Part shown: positions 17,199-26,341 of the stretch, in pieces | Numbering within the stretch: the first letter of the stretch is position 1 | Layout of the letters: each line of letters opens with the position of its first letter | Assembly: GCF_017377395.1 (NCBI RefSeq) | Contig: NZ_CP061800.1 | Span: 6,221,633 to 6,285,632, forward strand | Length of the DNA stretch: 64,000 nucleotides | Reading direction: 5' to 3' | Origin: Desulfonema magnum | GTDB lineage: Bacteria > Desulfobacterota > Desulfobacteria > Desulfobacterales > 4be13 | Position numbers and translations under genes: made by a program | The notes under the pieces: generated by a model | Database searches by the model: none | The model's input: only the letters and a program-made list of their open reading frames with translations | What the model was told of the DNA's origin: nothing

Positions 17199-17347
17199 AG
17201 CAGATCGAAAAATTTTCGGACTGAGCGCTGGACAGCAGAGAAACCCGGCTTTTTTCCGGACGGGGCACCTCCCCCGCGGGAAAAGCCGGGTTTCTTCCCC
17301 ATCTGCCGTGTCCGCGCTGTGAGAGCCTAAAAATTTTTCCATCTGCT
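17199..17347. mobile_element. MITE family 2 copy (AGCAGATCG ends, 7-bp flank duplication)
   Basis: The left end AGCAGATCGAAAAATTTTC pairs with the right end AAAATTTTTCCATCTGCT. An internal hairpin of AAACCCGGCTTTT and AAAAGCCGGGTTT lies between. The flanks GATAATC and GATACTC agree at six of seven positions, a weathered target duplication. Related copies are at 43.4, 44.3 and 45.1 kb. Confidence 0.7.
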
Positions 17348-17351
17348 GATA

Positions 17352-17500
17352 CTCGATAATCAAGTTTTTTTGATACAATCCGACCGGAAATTCTGTCATT
17401 CCTGCGAAAGCAGGAATCCATTTTGGGCCGATGCCGCGGTTCCGAGAGCGGTGGATTCCAGCTTTCGCAGGAATGACAGAAAAAAACTTGATTATCGAGT
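17352..17500. mobile_element. MITE family 1 copy (CTCGATAATCAAG ends)
   Basis: The ends CTCGATAATCAAGTTTTTTT and AAAAAAACTTGATTATCGAG are perfect inverted copies. Inside, GTCATTCCTGC and GCAGGAATGAC and a TGGATTCC/GGAATCCA pair let nearly the whole 149 bases fold into one long hairpin. Related, more degraded copies lie at 724, 19205 and 27175. It ends ten bases before the stop of the DUF1848 gene. Confidence 0.75.
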
Positions 17501-17509
17501 GATAATGTT

Positions 17510-18418
17510 TTATCGGCTCTCATATCGCCCGAGCATTGACGGTGAATCCGGAAAATGATTCTGCGTGTAATTGCGCCCGGACAGTTCATCGCTTTTGTTT
17601 GCATAACAATATCTGCAACCGAAAATACAGGAATTATTCATCCCAATGTCACGGCTCTGAACACATCTGCATAGTTTACGCTGGCCCGGGTCTTTTTTGC
17701 CAGAAAATGAGCGACCCGGGAAAAGTTCCGTAAGCAATTTGTCATCAATACATTTTCCGGGCATTATACCGATGTCTGAGAAATCAGTTTGTTCCGCACA
17801 AGTGACCACTTCCATATTATTTCCCCGGGCAATTTCCTGAATTCCTATGAGCAATTCTCTTATCAGAGAACGTTCCGCGGGATGGTGTTCCGTTATCACC
17901 TCCTCATCCGCCAGAAAGGAAAGCCTGCGGCGGGTTTTCTTGTAAAAATCAACAAGGCTGATCACACATCGCAGGGTATGGCCCCTGAGATTACCTGCAA
18001 TCTGAGAAAAAAGCTCAAGGTGATACTCTGTATCAAGGACGGATGTAAGGATGATGGGATCATATCGCCAAATCACCCGCTCGGGTCCCAGACGATCCGA
18101 AACCTCCCTGAAACATCGAATGGCATTCTCAAGGGGCGGATTAGCACTTTCTATCCGCGGCCCGTAACCGTTAATCGTGTATTGAAAATAATAATAAAAA
18201 CCTCGTTCATCAAGCGCCTTGAAATACTGAATCAGGGGCCTTGCATACCTTGTCCAAAAGACAATCGCATCCACATCCTCAGCCTTCAGTGATACCTCGG
18301 ACACCTGTCTGATATTAAACGGATTGGGAACCGTACAGAACCTTGCCCGGATTCTGTTCATAAACCATTCAGAATAAAGTGCGGGAATATCTGTACGCCT
18401 GCTTGCTGAAATAATCAT
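17510..18418 (-). CDS. DUF1848 radical-SAM-like protein
   Basis: A 302-residue cytoplasmic protein of the DUF1848 family (PF08902). It has the invariant start I-I-S-A-S-R-R-T-D-I-P-A, the V-S-L-K-A-E-D-V-D-A-I-V-F-W-T-R segment near residue 43, and a C-terminal cysteine cluster: C-R-C near residue 254 and C-I-F-G-C-R-Y-C-Y-A-N near residue 267. The C-x3-C-x2-C spacing resembles a radical SAM cluster-binding motif, placed unusually at the C-terminus in this family. Its substrate is unknown. It starts at ATG 18418 with only a weak binding site, and its last residues abut a MITE. It is monocistronic. Confidence 0.85.
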   Translation of the reverse strand: MIISASRRTDIPALYSEWFMNRIRARFCTVPNPFNIRQVSEVSLKAEDVDAIVFWTRYARPLIQYFKALDERGFYYYFQYTINGYGPRIESANPPLENAIRCFREVSDRLGPERVIWRYDPIILTSVLDTEYHLELFSQIAGNLRGHTLRCVISLVDFYKKTRRRLSFLADEEVITEHHPAERSLIRELLIGIQEIARGNNMEVVTCAEQTDFSDIGIMPGKCIDDKLLTELFPGRSFSGKKDPGQRKLCRCVQSRDIGMNNSCIFGCRYCYANKSDELSGRNYTQNHFPDSPSMLGRYESR

Positions 18419-18431
18419 ATTTTATATTAAA

Positions 18432-18459
18432 GTGTTAGGTGTTAGGTGTTAGGTGTTAA
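18432..18459. repeat. Heptamer run GTGTTAG x4
   Basis: Three exact GTGTTAG units and one GTGTTAA unit lie 14 bases upstream of the DUF1848 start (on its 5' side). Confidence 0.85.
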
Positions 18460-18464
18460 TCTCG

Positions 18465-18800
18465 TTCATCTCGTTCCCACGCTTTAATCTCGTTCCCACG
18501 CTTTAATCTCGTTCCCACGCTTTAATCTCGTTCCCACGCTTTGCGTGGGAATGCAGGACGGACGCTTCGCGTCCTGAATTCGGCGGATGTCCCGGACACG
18601 AAGCATGAGAACGAGGGTGCGTGTGGATTTCCCATCCGCGGATTATCCATCAGCGTTCATCTCGTTCATCTCGTTCCCACGCTTTGCGTGGGAATGCGGG
18701 ACGGACGCTTTGCGTCCTGAATTCGGCTCTCGTCCCGGACACAAAGCATGAGAACGAGGGTGCGTGTGGATTTCCCATCCGCGGATTATCCATCAGCGTT
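18465..18800. repeat. Tandem repeat block with TCTCGTTCCCACGCTTT units
   Basis: Several short copies of TCTCGTTCCCACGCTTTAA (19 bases) are followed by two copies of a longer unit with 143-bp period (starting at 18543 and 18686). The longer unit contains the palindrome CCCACGCTTTGCGTGGG, a GGACGC/GCGTCC arm and a shared tail ending in CATCAGCGTT. The same palindrome recurs near 29570, 43370 and 43775. No gene is visible. Confidence 0.85.
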
Positions 18801-18999
18801 AATTGGGCATTGAAATTTCCTGAACTCTCCCGACCTGTCCGTCCTCCAACCTGACTTTTATGCCGTGGGGATGATGAGATGATTTTGTCAGAATATCTTT
18901 GACAATTCCCTTTGTTAATTTTCCAGTACGCTGATCTTTTTTCAAGACAATATGCACTTCGATACCGGCATGTATATCTTTCCTGTTTTGGCCGTTCAT
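18799..18999 (-). CDS. ywbE: YwbE family protein
   Basis: A 66-residue basic protein matching the YwbE family (DUF2196, PF09962): R-K-D-I-H-A-G-I-E-V-H-I-V-L-K-K-D-Q-R-T-G-K-L-T-K-G at the start and H-P-H-G-I-K-V-R-L-E-D-G-Q-V-G-R-V-Q at the end, a small SH3-like barrel of unknown function. A strong AAAGGAGG site seven bases before the ATG supports the start. The C-terminus ends at the repeat block at 18.8 kb. It may be a nucleic-acid-associated protein, but this is not established. Confidence 0.9.
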   Translation of the reverse strand: MNGQNRKDIHAGIEVHIVLKKDQRTGKLTKGIVKDILTKSSHHPHGIKVRLEDGQVGRVQEISMPN

Positions 19000-19087
19000 T
19001 TGGAAAACCTCCTTTTTATCTTAATCCGTACTCTGGTTATATGAAAGCCTTTGTTTACTTTCTTACAGGCATTCAAGTCAACATTTA

Positions 19088-19202
19088 AGTACCCGGGAAG
19101 AAATCCGGTTTTTTTACCCGAATGATCTGCCCCCGTGAAGGAAAAATCCGGGGTTCTCCGCTGTTCGCGGAAAAAAGATATATAAAAAATTGCTCAGGTA
19201 CT
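19088..19202. mobile_element. MITE family 3 copy (AGTACC ends, TA flanks)
   Basis: The ends AGTACC and GGTACT are flanked by TA on both sides, with an internal CCCGGGAAGAAATCCGG arm and a matching TCCGGGGTTCTCC arm. The TA flanks fit insertion at TA dinucleotides, as with IS630/Tc1-type elements. Other copies lie at 26342, 29272 and 49538. Confidence 0.65.
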
Positions 19203-19204
19203 TA

Positions 19205-19448
19205 TTACCCGATGATCAAATTTTTTGACCTGGCTCAGACAAAAACCCTGTCATTCCGTTCGGCGTGAACTCAGACTTCGGCGAGTTCAGCCAGGTCGTC
19301 GAACGGAATGACAAACTGCTACAAAGATGCCGCCCTTACAGGGCTTGGCGGGGGGCTGCGAACCTGCTGCTACAAAGATGCCGTCCTTACAGGGCTTGGT
19401 CGGCCTTCCCTAAATCCGTTATCATCAGAAACTTGATCATCGAGTATT
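19205..19448. mobile_element. MITE family 1 relative with internal insertions
   Basis: The left end CCCGATGATCAAATTTTTTG and the right end AAACTTGATCATCGAG are near-perfect inverted copies, flanked by TA. Inside lie a 20-bp-stem hairpin around GTCATTCCGTTC and two copies of CTACAAAGATGCCGNCCTTACAGGGCTTGG. The latter is a separate short repeat seen again near 22434 and 49849. Confidence 0.6.
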
Positions 19449-19816
19449 AAAAATCGGATAAGTATAACCCGGACAGAATACAGTCCCCCCGTCCGATTTG
19501 GTCCCTGTCAGACGGGATTTCTTTGCTGTCCGGCAAATGAAATCAGATACCCAATGGGCAAAATAATTCGGAATCACCTGAAAATCAAGAGTATCCTGTT
19601 TTCATTTTTGTTGAATTTATTGGATATTATATTTGTATATTTGATTATTATTTCAACTAGTTTAACACATTCAGCACCTTTGGAAATAATCTTATCGAAA
19701 AACAAATTATCTTGACAAATCGGGTAAATAGAATTATTTCAGGGAGAAAAATTATTAATGGTTTAAAGAATGCACATGAATTCAGCGCGTTGCTAAAGAG
19801 GAAACCAAGGAATGAA
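19449..19816. other. Spacer with a possible promoter
   Basis: No gene is visible. TTGACA at 19712-19717 is followed 17 bases later by TATTTC, a possible sigma-70-type promoter for the zinc-ribbon/TPR gene. The alternative reading of this TTG as a start codon would add 35 non-conserved residues before the membrane helices. Confidence 0.35.
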
Positions 19817-20755
19817 ATGAATATTTATACCAGTCTAATTATAGTAGGTTCCCTGGCCGTTGGTCTTTCCTACCTGCCGTTTCAAATGCCTAACAGATAT
19901 ATATCATTTATAATGACAGTTGTTTGCACTGTCTTTTATCTGTTACTTACATTTCTTGTCACAAAAAAATGGATGGAAAAAAAATATAATGAAAAGATAA
20001 GCAGTTTGGAAAAGAAACATGATATCAAAATCAGCATTCTGAAAAAAGAACATGATATGACAACGCTTGAAAAAACAATCAGAGACGGCACACAGACCCT
20101 TATTAAAAATGCTCTGGACTATTTTAAGCTTGAAAATATAAAAAATGAGATGGGAGAATCCGCTGCAATAGAAAACTTACAGCTTGACAAATACGGCCAG
20201 ATCATAGAGTTATTAGCCGAATTTTCTCTGATTCTTCCGGATCACGAAGAAAATAAGAAAATCGTTCAGGAAGAAATAAATCATCAGATTACCATATATC
20301 AGGTGGATGAAAGGCCTTTTGCAGTTTTTTTACAAAGGATAATGGGTAAGTATATTATAACTCTTAATAAAAAACTGCAAGAAAAAGCTGATCAGAGACC
20401 TCTGAGAATGAAGAAAAGATGTCCGAAATGTGCGGAAGATGTCTTATTAGAGGCGAAGGTATGCAAGCATTGCGGACACGAGTTTAAAGGCATCTCTGCG
20501 ACATCTGACCACAGCAAGATTGCGTCGGACCGGGTTAAAAAGGGAAAAAAATTATATCGTTCAGGTAAATATCGGGAAGCAATAGATGTGTTCAGCAGTG
20601 CGATTGAATTAAAGCCGGACTCTTCTGCTGCTTATTATAACCGGGCGATTGTTTACTATAAGATCGGGAATAACCAACTGGCTAAGAACGATTTAAGGGA
20701 AGCATCTTATCTGGGACATCAAAGAGCAAAGGAACTATTAGACAAACAGTCATGA
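19817..20755 (+). CDS. Membrane protein with coiled coil, zinc ribbon and TPR repeats
   Basis: A 312-residue protein. Two transmembrane helices near residues 5-22 and 30-50 are followed by a charged coiled coil (55-90), a helical middle region, a zinc ribbon with C202-P-K-C205 and C-K-H-C-G about residues 216-220, and two tetratricopeptide repeats at about 236-305 (G-K-K-L-Y-R-S-G-K-Y-R-E-A-I-D-V-F and A-A-Y-Y-N-R-A-I-V-Y-Y-K-I-G). The ATG at 19817 lies seven bases after AAGG. The combination suggests a membrane-tethered scaffold, but no specific function is known. The family as a whole is not recognised. Confidence 0.7.
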   Translation: MNIYTSLIIVGSLAVGLSYLPFQMPNRYISFIMTVVCTVFYLLLTFLVTKKWMEKKYNEKISSLEKKHDIKISILKKEHDMTTLEKTIRDGTQTLIKNALDYFKLENIKNEMGESAAIENLQLDKYGQIIELLAEFSLILPDHEENKKIVQEEINHQITIYQVDERPFAVFLQRIMGKYIITLNKKLQEKADQRPLRMKKRCPKCAEDVLLEAKVCKHCGHEFKGISATSDHSKIASDRVKKGKKLYRSGKYREAIDVFSSAIELKPDSSAAYYNRAIVYYKIGNNQLAKNDLREASYLGHQRAKELLDKQS

Positions 20756-20916
20756 CAGGAGATTTTATCCGGTCCCGGACGTTGTCACATTGACACTGGT
20801 TTTTTTCGGGATCCCGGAGGAAGGGCTGAAAACAGCACGGCAATTCATTGCCGAGTCTGAATTGTCGGGTTTTCAACTACCTAAAATAATAGCATACATA
20901 GGTAAGACGTTCTCAA

Positions 20917-22218
20917 ATGGACTCGTGGTTTTTCTTGAAAATTATCTGGGCATCACTTACACTCGTTATTTCAGGTGTGACGGTCCTCATATTGTGGCGA
21001 GCCAGAGGGATTCTCAGTTGGAAAAAATCCTTAAAAGGGGAATTAAAAGAACTTAAAACGAACAGCGAATTATCAGCCCCTGGCCGGAAAGCGGGCATTC
21101 AGATCATTCTGAACCGCTGTGACGAAGTTTTTCACTCTTTTTCTCCCGGAATCGGTGAGCTTCAGGATATTCCCCAATTTATTACTTCGATTGCCGCATG
21201 TCAGCATCCCCGTTCAGAGCGTCCCGAGCTTCGGATGACCATAGGCCATTTTCTCCGGAGTCTTGAAAAATCTTTGGATCGGTTTGACCGTATTCTTCGG
21301 CGTCCGGGTTTCAGAAAACTTCAATACCTGAACATCCGAAGTATTCGTAAATCCCGGCAGTGGTATCTCCGAATTTCAGAGTCACCTTTGTGCAACTGGT
21401 ATCTCCGCCACCAAAATAATATCCGGCGATTCTTTCAGTCCCGTCTTTTTCTGTTTCCGGATCCTTTTACCTGGCTGGCTTATCTCTCCCACCGGCTGAC
21501 GATTCTGACGCTTACCAAGTATCTGATGGCGGATATCTACCTTTTTTTGGGAAAACTGGCTTTGGAAGCCTACAGCAATGAAGAAATTTTCGTTCAGGAA
21601 GAAAATGAAGATGAACTGGAAAAGACGCTGGATGACCTGGATTTTCTCGAAAATAATGAAGAATCTCTCGCAGACCCCGAAATTCAGGAGATTCGGAAGC
21701 GTCTGATAAGTGTTTCCGGTCTGCTGATGTCCAATCCTGGTTTTGATCAATGGAAAAACGCCGTCCATGAAGCAGCCATTTTCATATCAAAAAAACATTT
21801 TCCAGAATCAGATCATCCTTTGGAAGAAGCCGTCATCGGACCTTTGCTGGAAAAAACTCATGCCTGGGTATCCAGTTTCAGCAAGGGAGAGGATCTTCCT
21901 CTTGTGAATCGCTTTTATAAAATGCGCCTGGACACTTTATACCGCTCAAAAAGCCTTTCTGACACTCTCCTGCCCAGGCCCTTCCGAAGTTTTGTCGAAA
22001 AAGCCCTGAAAACATATGGCTGGCTCAGATGGCCATTAAAAACCTATCAGTTGGCAAAGAAAAGTTCCCCTTGGAAGATTGCCCTGGAGGTGGGATGGAT
22101 AGCGGCGAAAAAGGCAAGCCTCGCGCATATCTGTGGAAAAACCTTTGATAAAGCCTGTAAGGAACTGGAAAGTGTCTATTCCCGGTCCCGGGAATTAAAA
22201 AAACAACGGTCAAAATAG
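20917..22218 (+). CDS. Hypothetical membrane-anchored protein
   Basis: A 433-residue protein of unrecognised family. One N-terminal transmembrane helix (about residues 6-27) is followed by a basic segment. The remainder is predominantly helical, with many Arg, Trp and Phe residues, and a strongly acidic stretch near residues 225-265 (E-E-N-E-D-E-L-E-K-T-L-D-D-L-D). The C-terminus is basic. The gene is 161 bases downstream of the zinc-ribbon/TPR gene on the same strand, so the two may be co-expressed at the membrane. The ribosome binding site is weak; the start is taken at the ATG that includes the membrane helix. Confidence 0.6.
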   Translation: MDSWFFLKIIWASLTLVISGVTVLILWRARGILSWKKSLKGELKELKTNSELSAPGRKAGIQIILNRCDEVFHSFSPGIGELQDIPQFITSIAACQHPRSERPELRMTIGHFLRSLEKSLDRFDRILRRPGFRKLQYLNIRSIRKSRQWYLRISESPLCNWYLRHQNNIRRFFQSRLFLFPDPFTWLAYLSHRLTILTLTKYLMADIYLFLGKLALEAYSNEEIFVQEENEDELEKTLDDLDFLENNEESLADPEIQEIRKRLISVSGLLMSNPGFDQWKNAVHEAAIFISKKHFPESDHPLEEAVIGPLLEKTHAWVSSFSKGEDLPLVNRFYKMRLDTLYRSKSLSDTLLPRPFRSFVEKALKTYGWLRWPLKTYQLAKKSSPWKIALEVGWIAAKKASLAHICGKTFDKACKELESVYSRSRELKKQRSK

Positions 22219-22602
22219 GAAATTCAATTTGTGTTGCAAAAAAACTTATTTAAAATAGTGGTGACAGGTCAGATTGAATTTCTGATTTGTGATTTGATAT
22301 TTATAATTCGTCATCTGATCAATGGAAAAAATCCCTCAGAGCGTTTTTAAAAAATTCCGTGGGGACACCATGTTTGTAGAAAGCCGGATATACTGTCACC
22401 ACGGGACCCGGAAGCACGGGGCATGTCATTGCCGCAAATATGCCGTCCCTACAGGACTCATGCTACTTTTCAAACACCCTTTTAGCTTAATCAGTGATGT
22501 TCAGCATGGAAACAAGTTCGACGAATTTGAGTATGAATTGTAATTTTGACTTTAAAAAATTTTCAAGATGTTGGGAATCAGTCTGAAGGGAATTTATAAT
22601 AT
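22219..22602. other. Intergenic region with degraded repeats
   Basis: No gene is supported. The stretch holds a heptamer-like run (GATTTGT, GATTTGA) near 22283 and a fragment of the ATGCCGTCCCTACAGG repeat at 22440-22456. A binding site (GAAGGGA) precedes the next start by 11 bases. Confidence 0.5.
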
Positions 22603-23907
22603 ATGGAACAAAGACATATTCTTATTGCTGATGACGAAAAAAATATACGTTTGTGTCTCGGTATCATGCTAAGGAGTTCAGGTTTCAAGGTGTCATTAGC
22701 AAAAAATGGGACAGAAGCTTTAAGTATGTTGCTAAGATTCAACGACAGTGCCGAGCCGGTTGATCTTCTGATTACTGATATCAGAATGCCTGAATTAGAC
22801 GGAATTCAGCTGATCAGGTGTATTTCTCAGTTTGAATTTAACTTACCCGTTATTGTGATAACCGGTTTTGGTGACAAAAAAATGCTGATAGAACTGATCG
22901 GCCTGGGAATTCAGGATTTTCTTGAAAAGCCGTTCGGGAACAACGACGTATCCAGAAAAATTGATAAAGCTTTTGAAAGGCAAAGACGTTTTAAAGAAAA
23001 CTTCAGAAAGTCTCATACAAGTTCGCTGAACAAAAAAAAAGAAATGGAAAATGATTTACAAATATCCGCGGACAGAAAAGAATTCGTACTCCGGTACCAG
23101 CCCATTATAGACCTTGAAACAAAAGATATTATCGGCATTGAGGCGCTGATTCGCTGGGTACACCCACAAAAAGGGATTATTCTGCCCACAGATTTCATTC
23201 CCCTCGCGGAAGAAACAGGTCTTATTGTGCCAATAGGCGCATGGGTATTAAAAACAGCCTGTCAGCAGATCGCAGAATATATCAGGGAACTGTCAGCAGA
23301 AAAGCCTTTCATACTTGGGATAAATGTTTCCACAAGACAGCTTTTACAGGAGGATTTCTTCATTAATATCAAGAAGATAATAAAAGAATCAGATATTAAT
23401 CCGGAATGTGTGAAGCTGGAAATTACAGAAAGCGCCATCATGGACAATGTGGATATTGTGCTTCCAGTATTTAAAAAACTGAGGAAACAGGGAATCCGCC
23501 TGGCAATTGACGACTTCGGAACAGGATATTCATCTCTGAGCTATCTGCATCTGTTCCCTTTTGATACCTTGAAAATTGATCGTTCATTTGTGGATAAAAT
23601 CGGTCTGGATGATGACAAATCCATGAAAATTATTCAGGCTGTGATATCTCTGGCTTCGGACCTTGATATGAATGTGGTGGCCGAAGGTATAGAAAACGAG
23701 TTCCAAATTAAAAGACTCAGGGAACTGAAATGCAAATACGGCCAGGGGTTTTATTTTTCAGAACCATTGCCGTCGGAACGAATTGAATATTTGCTCAGAC
23801 AAAATTGCCGCCCTCTCGGATTAAAGGAAAATCCTGTTCCAAAAAACAGCAAAACAGGGGACTCATGTTGTAAAATGACATCTGTTTCAGAGCATCTGAA
23901 TTTATAA
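22603..23907 (+). CDS. Response regulator with EAL c-di-GMP phosphodiesterase domain
   Basis: A 434-residue two-domain signalling protein. The receiver domain (1-125) has the acidic pair D-D near residue 10, phospho-acceptor D59 in D-I-R-M-P-E-L-D-G and K109 in L-E-K-P-F. After a short linker, the EAL domain (about 150-410) has E180-A-L, N-V-S-T-R, K-L-E-I-T-E-S, D-D-F-G-T-G-Y-S-S-L, K-I-D-R-S-F and V-A-E-G-I-E, so all metal- and substrate-binding motifs are present and it should hydrolyse cyclic di-GMP. It lacks a DNA-binding domain. No histidine kinase is adjacent. The output probably influences motility, attachment or surface-protein display. Confidence 0.92.
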   Translation: MEQRHILIADDEKNIRLCLGIMLRSSGFKVSLAKNGTEALSMLLRFNDSAEPVDLLITDIRMPELDGIQLIRCISQFEFNLPVIVITGFGDKKMLIELIGLGIQDFLEKPFGNNDVSRKIDKAFERQRRFKENFRKSHTSSLNKKKEMENDLQISADRKEFVLRYQPIIDLETKDIIGIEALIRWVHPQKGIILPTDFIPLAEETGLIVPIGAWVLKTACQQIAEYIRELSAEKPFILGINVSTRQLLQEDFFINIKKIIKESDINPECVKLEITESAIMDNVDIVLPVFKKLRKQGIRLAIDDFGTGYSSLSYLHLFPFDTLKIDRSFVDKIGLDDDKSMKIIQAVISLASDLDMNVVAEGIENEFQIKRLRELKCKYGQGFYFSEPLPSERIEYLLRQNCRPLGLKENPVPKNSKTGDSCCKMTSVSEHLNL

Positions 23908-24311
23908 GTTGCAAGCCTGAAAATTTGGTGATATAAATATTAACAGTTCGGACAGGTTTTGAAAATTAAGAATATTCAAAACTCTAATCTATTGAAATTA
24001 TAGGATTTTAATTTTCAGGTATAAAATATTCAAACCTAATAAAAACAATACGTTATAAAAACTGTCCGAAGTATTGAAATATAAATGCTTATGAAAAAGC
24101 CGGGTTTTTTGCCCCTGGTTATGAAAATAGTTTCAGATAAAAAACCCGGGTTTTCAAAATGTATTTTCACGGTAAAAATAATTACATTTTTATCAGAACC
24201 GGATTCACAAAAAACAGAAATTTACCACCGTTAAAAGCATACTGTATGTGTTACCGACCTTAAGATATGAATCACACCCGCCTGAACAATATCGAAAAAA
24301 GATGATTAACA
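23908..24311. other. Intergenic region with a palindromic element
   Basis: No gene is visible. At 24092-24156 the sequence AAAAAGCCGGGTTTTTTG faces AAAAAACCCGGGTTTTC, a hairpin related to the internal arms of the MITE families. The remainder is A/T-rich. Confidence 0.5.
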
Positions 24312-25163
24312 ATGATCAATATTCAGAAACTTATAATAGAGCCTTTTGTAAAAGAATTAAAATCTGCTTATGAGCGAACTTATGGCCGAATGGAACCTGA
24401 ATTTGCCAATATCATCGAATGGACAGGTCATCTTGCGCTTGAAAATATTTCCAATTGCGATGCCCTGTATCATAATGTCGAGCATACCATCATGGTCACT
24501 TTGTGCGGTCAGGAAATCCTGAGAGGGAAACATCTGACCGAAGGCGGTGTTCTCCCAAAAGACTGGCTGCATTTTATGATGGCCTGCCTGTGTCACGATA
24601 TCGGTTTTGTAAAAGGGATATGCAGGCAGGACACAGGCAATATATTCGCCATCGGTGTTGGTGGAAAGACAGTGAAAATTCCGCCTGAGGGAACAGATGC
24701 GGCACTCACCCCTTATCATGTTGACCGTAGCAAACTTTTCATACTTGAGCGTTTCGGCGGAAAGCTGCTTATAAGCGCGGATGCCAACGAAATTGCCTCC
24801 TACATTGAAATGACACGCTTTCCTATCCCGGATGACGAAATTCATAAGGATACAAAAGGCTATGGTGCCCTGGTGCGGGCCGCGGACCTGATCGGCCAGC
24901 TCGGGGACCCTGGTTATTTGCGGAAAATCCCCGGTCTTTTCTACGAATTTGAGGAAACAGGAGCCAACGCGGCAATCGGCTACAAAAACCCCGAAGATAT
25001 GCGGAAGAGTTACGCAAGGTTTTACTGGAATGTGGTATATCCCTATATTCAGAACGGGCTGAAGTATCTTCGTGTCACCCATGAAGGTAAACAATGGATT
25101 TCCAATCTTCACTCGCATGTGTTTACCGTGGAACACGGCGAGAAACGCCTGGGAGGTCCTTAA
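24312..25163 (+). CDS. HD-domain metal-dependent phosphohydrolase
   Basis: A 283-residue cytoplasmic HD-superfamily protein. The metal-binding pattern is visible: Y-H-N-V-E-H-T near residue 53 as the first His cluster, C-H-D-I-G-F near residue 95 as the HD pair, and D-L-I-G-Q near residue 197 as the distal Asp. Length and order match stand-alone HD phosphohydrolases related to cyclic-nucleotide phosphodiesterases. The substrate is unknown. Its 3' end overlaps or abuts the TIGR02757 gene, so they form an operon. The response regulator/EAL gene upstream is 400 bases away and is probably separate. Confidence 0.8.
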   Translation: MINIQKLIIEPFVKELKSAYERTYGRMEPEFANIIEWTGHLALENISNCDALYHNVEHTIMVTLCGQEILRGKHLTEGGVLPKDWLHFMMACLCHDIGFVKGICRQDTGNIFAIGVGGKTVKIPPEGTDAALTPYHVDRSKLFILERFGGKLLISADANEIASYIEMTRFPIPDDEIHKDTKGYGALVRAADLIGQLGDPGYLRKIPGLFYEFEETGANAAIGYKNPEDMRKSYARFYWNVVYPYIQNGLKYLRVTHEGKQWISNLHSHVFTVEHGEKRLGGP

Positions 25164-25938
25164 TATTATCAGCAAAGAAAAACTGGAGCGGCTCTATAAA
25201 AAGTATGAGAGCCGCAAATATGTGCATCCTGATCCGCTTGAATTCCTTTATGCGTATGACGATCTTAATGATCGTGAAATCGCGGGACTGACAGCGTCCT
25301 CTCTGGCCTATGGCAGAGTGGCCCAGATTTTAAAAAGCGTTTCTTATGTGCTGGATATTATGGGACCCTCTCCGCACGCGTTTCTCCAAAACGCATCCCG
25401 GGCGTTCCTCAGAGAACGCTTTGAGGGCTTTCGGTACAGATTCGCCGGCGGTGACAATCTCGCAGCCATGCTTTCAGGAGCAAAACAGGTGATCGAACAG
25501 CATGGATCTCTTTATGAGTGTTTCCTCAGGGGCTTGAAAAAAAATGACGAGACAATTCTTCCGGCCCTGTCCTTTTTTGCCTCGGAACTTACAAGAAAAG
25601 AAAACCCCGGACACCTTGTCCCGCTGCCGGAACGGGGAAGCGCATGCAAACGCATGAATCTGTTCTTACGCTGGATGGTTCGGACAGACGCTGTTGATCC
25701 CGGAGGATGGGAGGAAATCTCTCCGTCAAAACTGATTGTTCCGTTGGATGTGCATATGCACAAAATTTGTTTCAAATTAGGTCTGACAGCACGAAAACAG
25801 GCAAATATGCGCACAGCGCTTGAAATTACTTCAGCATTCAAAAAACTGGCTCCTGATGATCCTGTCCGATACGATTTTGCGCTGACCCGTCTGGGCATAA
25901 GAGACGACGCTGATCCGAATGACTTATTCAACTTATGA
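25117..25938 (+). CDS. TIGR02757 family protein, start uncertain
   Basis: A protein of the TIGR02757 family (DUF2400), conserved but of unknown function. It has S-R-K-Y-V-H-P-D-P-L-E-F-L-Y near the start, D-R-E-I-A-G-L-T-A-S-S-L-A-Y-G-R-V-A-Q-I-L in the middle of the first third, R-W-M-V-R-T-D near the centre, P-L-D-V-H-M-H-K, and D-P-V-R-Y-D-F-A-L-T-R-L-G-I at the end. Family members normally begin just before S-K-E-K-L. In this gene the only strong binding site (GGGAGG, 25151-25156) is followed by ATT at 25165, directly after the stop of the HD gene. ATG 25117, ATG 25081 and GTG 25072 are the conventional alternatives, and 25117 is used here. Confidence 0.8.
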   Translation: MCLPWNTARNAWEVLNIISKEKLERLYKKYESRKYVHPDPLEFLYAYDDLNDREIAGLTASSLAYGRVAQILKSVSYVLDIMGPSPHAFLQNASRAFLRERFEGFRYRFAGGDNLAAMLSGAKQVIEQHGSLYECFLRGLKKNDETILPALSFFASELTRKENPGHLVPLPERGSACKRMNLFLRWMVRTDAVDPGGWEEISPSKLIVPLDVHMHKICFKLGLTARKQANMRTALEITSAFKKLAPDDPVRYDFALTRLGIRDDADPNDLFNL

Positions 25939-26140
25939 CAGATGCCCGCTTTTGAAAATGCCCAGGATTTCCCAATCCCGGATGGACAATTTTCATGAAT
26001 CATGCTAAAATGTAATTTTAGCACGCCTTCCTTCTGATCTGGCCGGACTCACTTCATCAGCAACCGATATCCGCAATATAAAATGCCTCATCATTTATCA
26101 TTGACACATCACTCTCACTATCTTATATTCTTTTCTTTTA

Positions 26141-26320
26141 TATGAAAGTGTCAGGTGTTAAGTGTTAAGTGTTAGGAAAAACAGTAAAACTTTCATTTTT
26201 CGTTGTGACCGGCAGGTCATGCCCGTTTATATGAAAGTGTCAGGTGTCAGGTGTTAAGTGTTAGGAAAAACTATAAAACTTTCATGGTTCGTTGTGACCG
26301 GCAAATCATGACTGTTTTAT
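26141..26320. repeat. Two 89-bp direct repeats containing heptamer runs
   Basis: Units starting at 26141 and 26230 (and a stub at 26320) share TATGAAAGTGTCAGGTGT, then four heptamers (GTGTCAG, GTGTTAA, GTGTTAA, GTGTTAG in the first; GTGTCAG, GTGTCAG, GTGTTAA, GTGTTAG in the second), then a diverging tail with GTTGTGACCGGC. The heptamers differ between copies while the number stays four. Confidence 0.85.
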
Positions 26321-26341
26321 ATGAAATTATAAAATTGCTTA

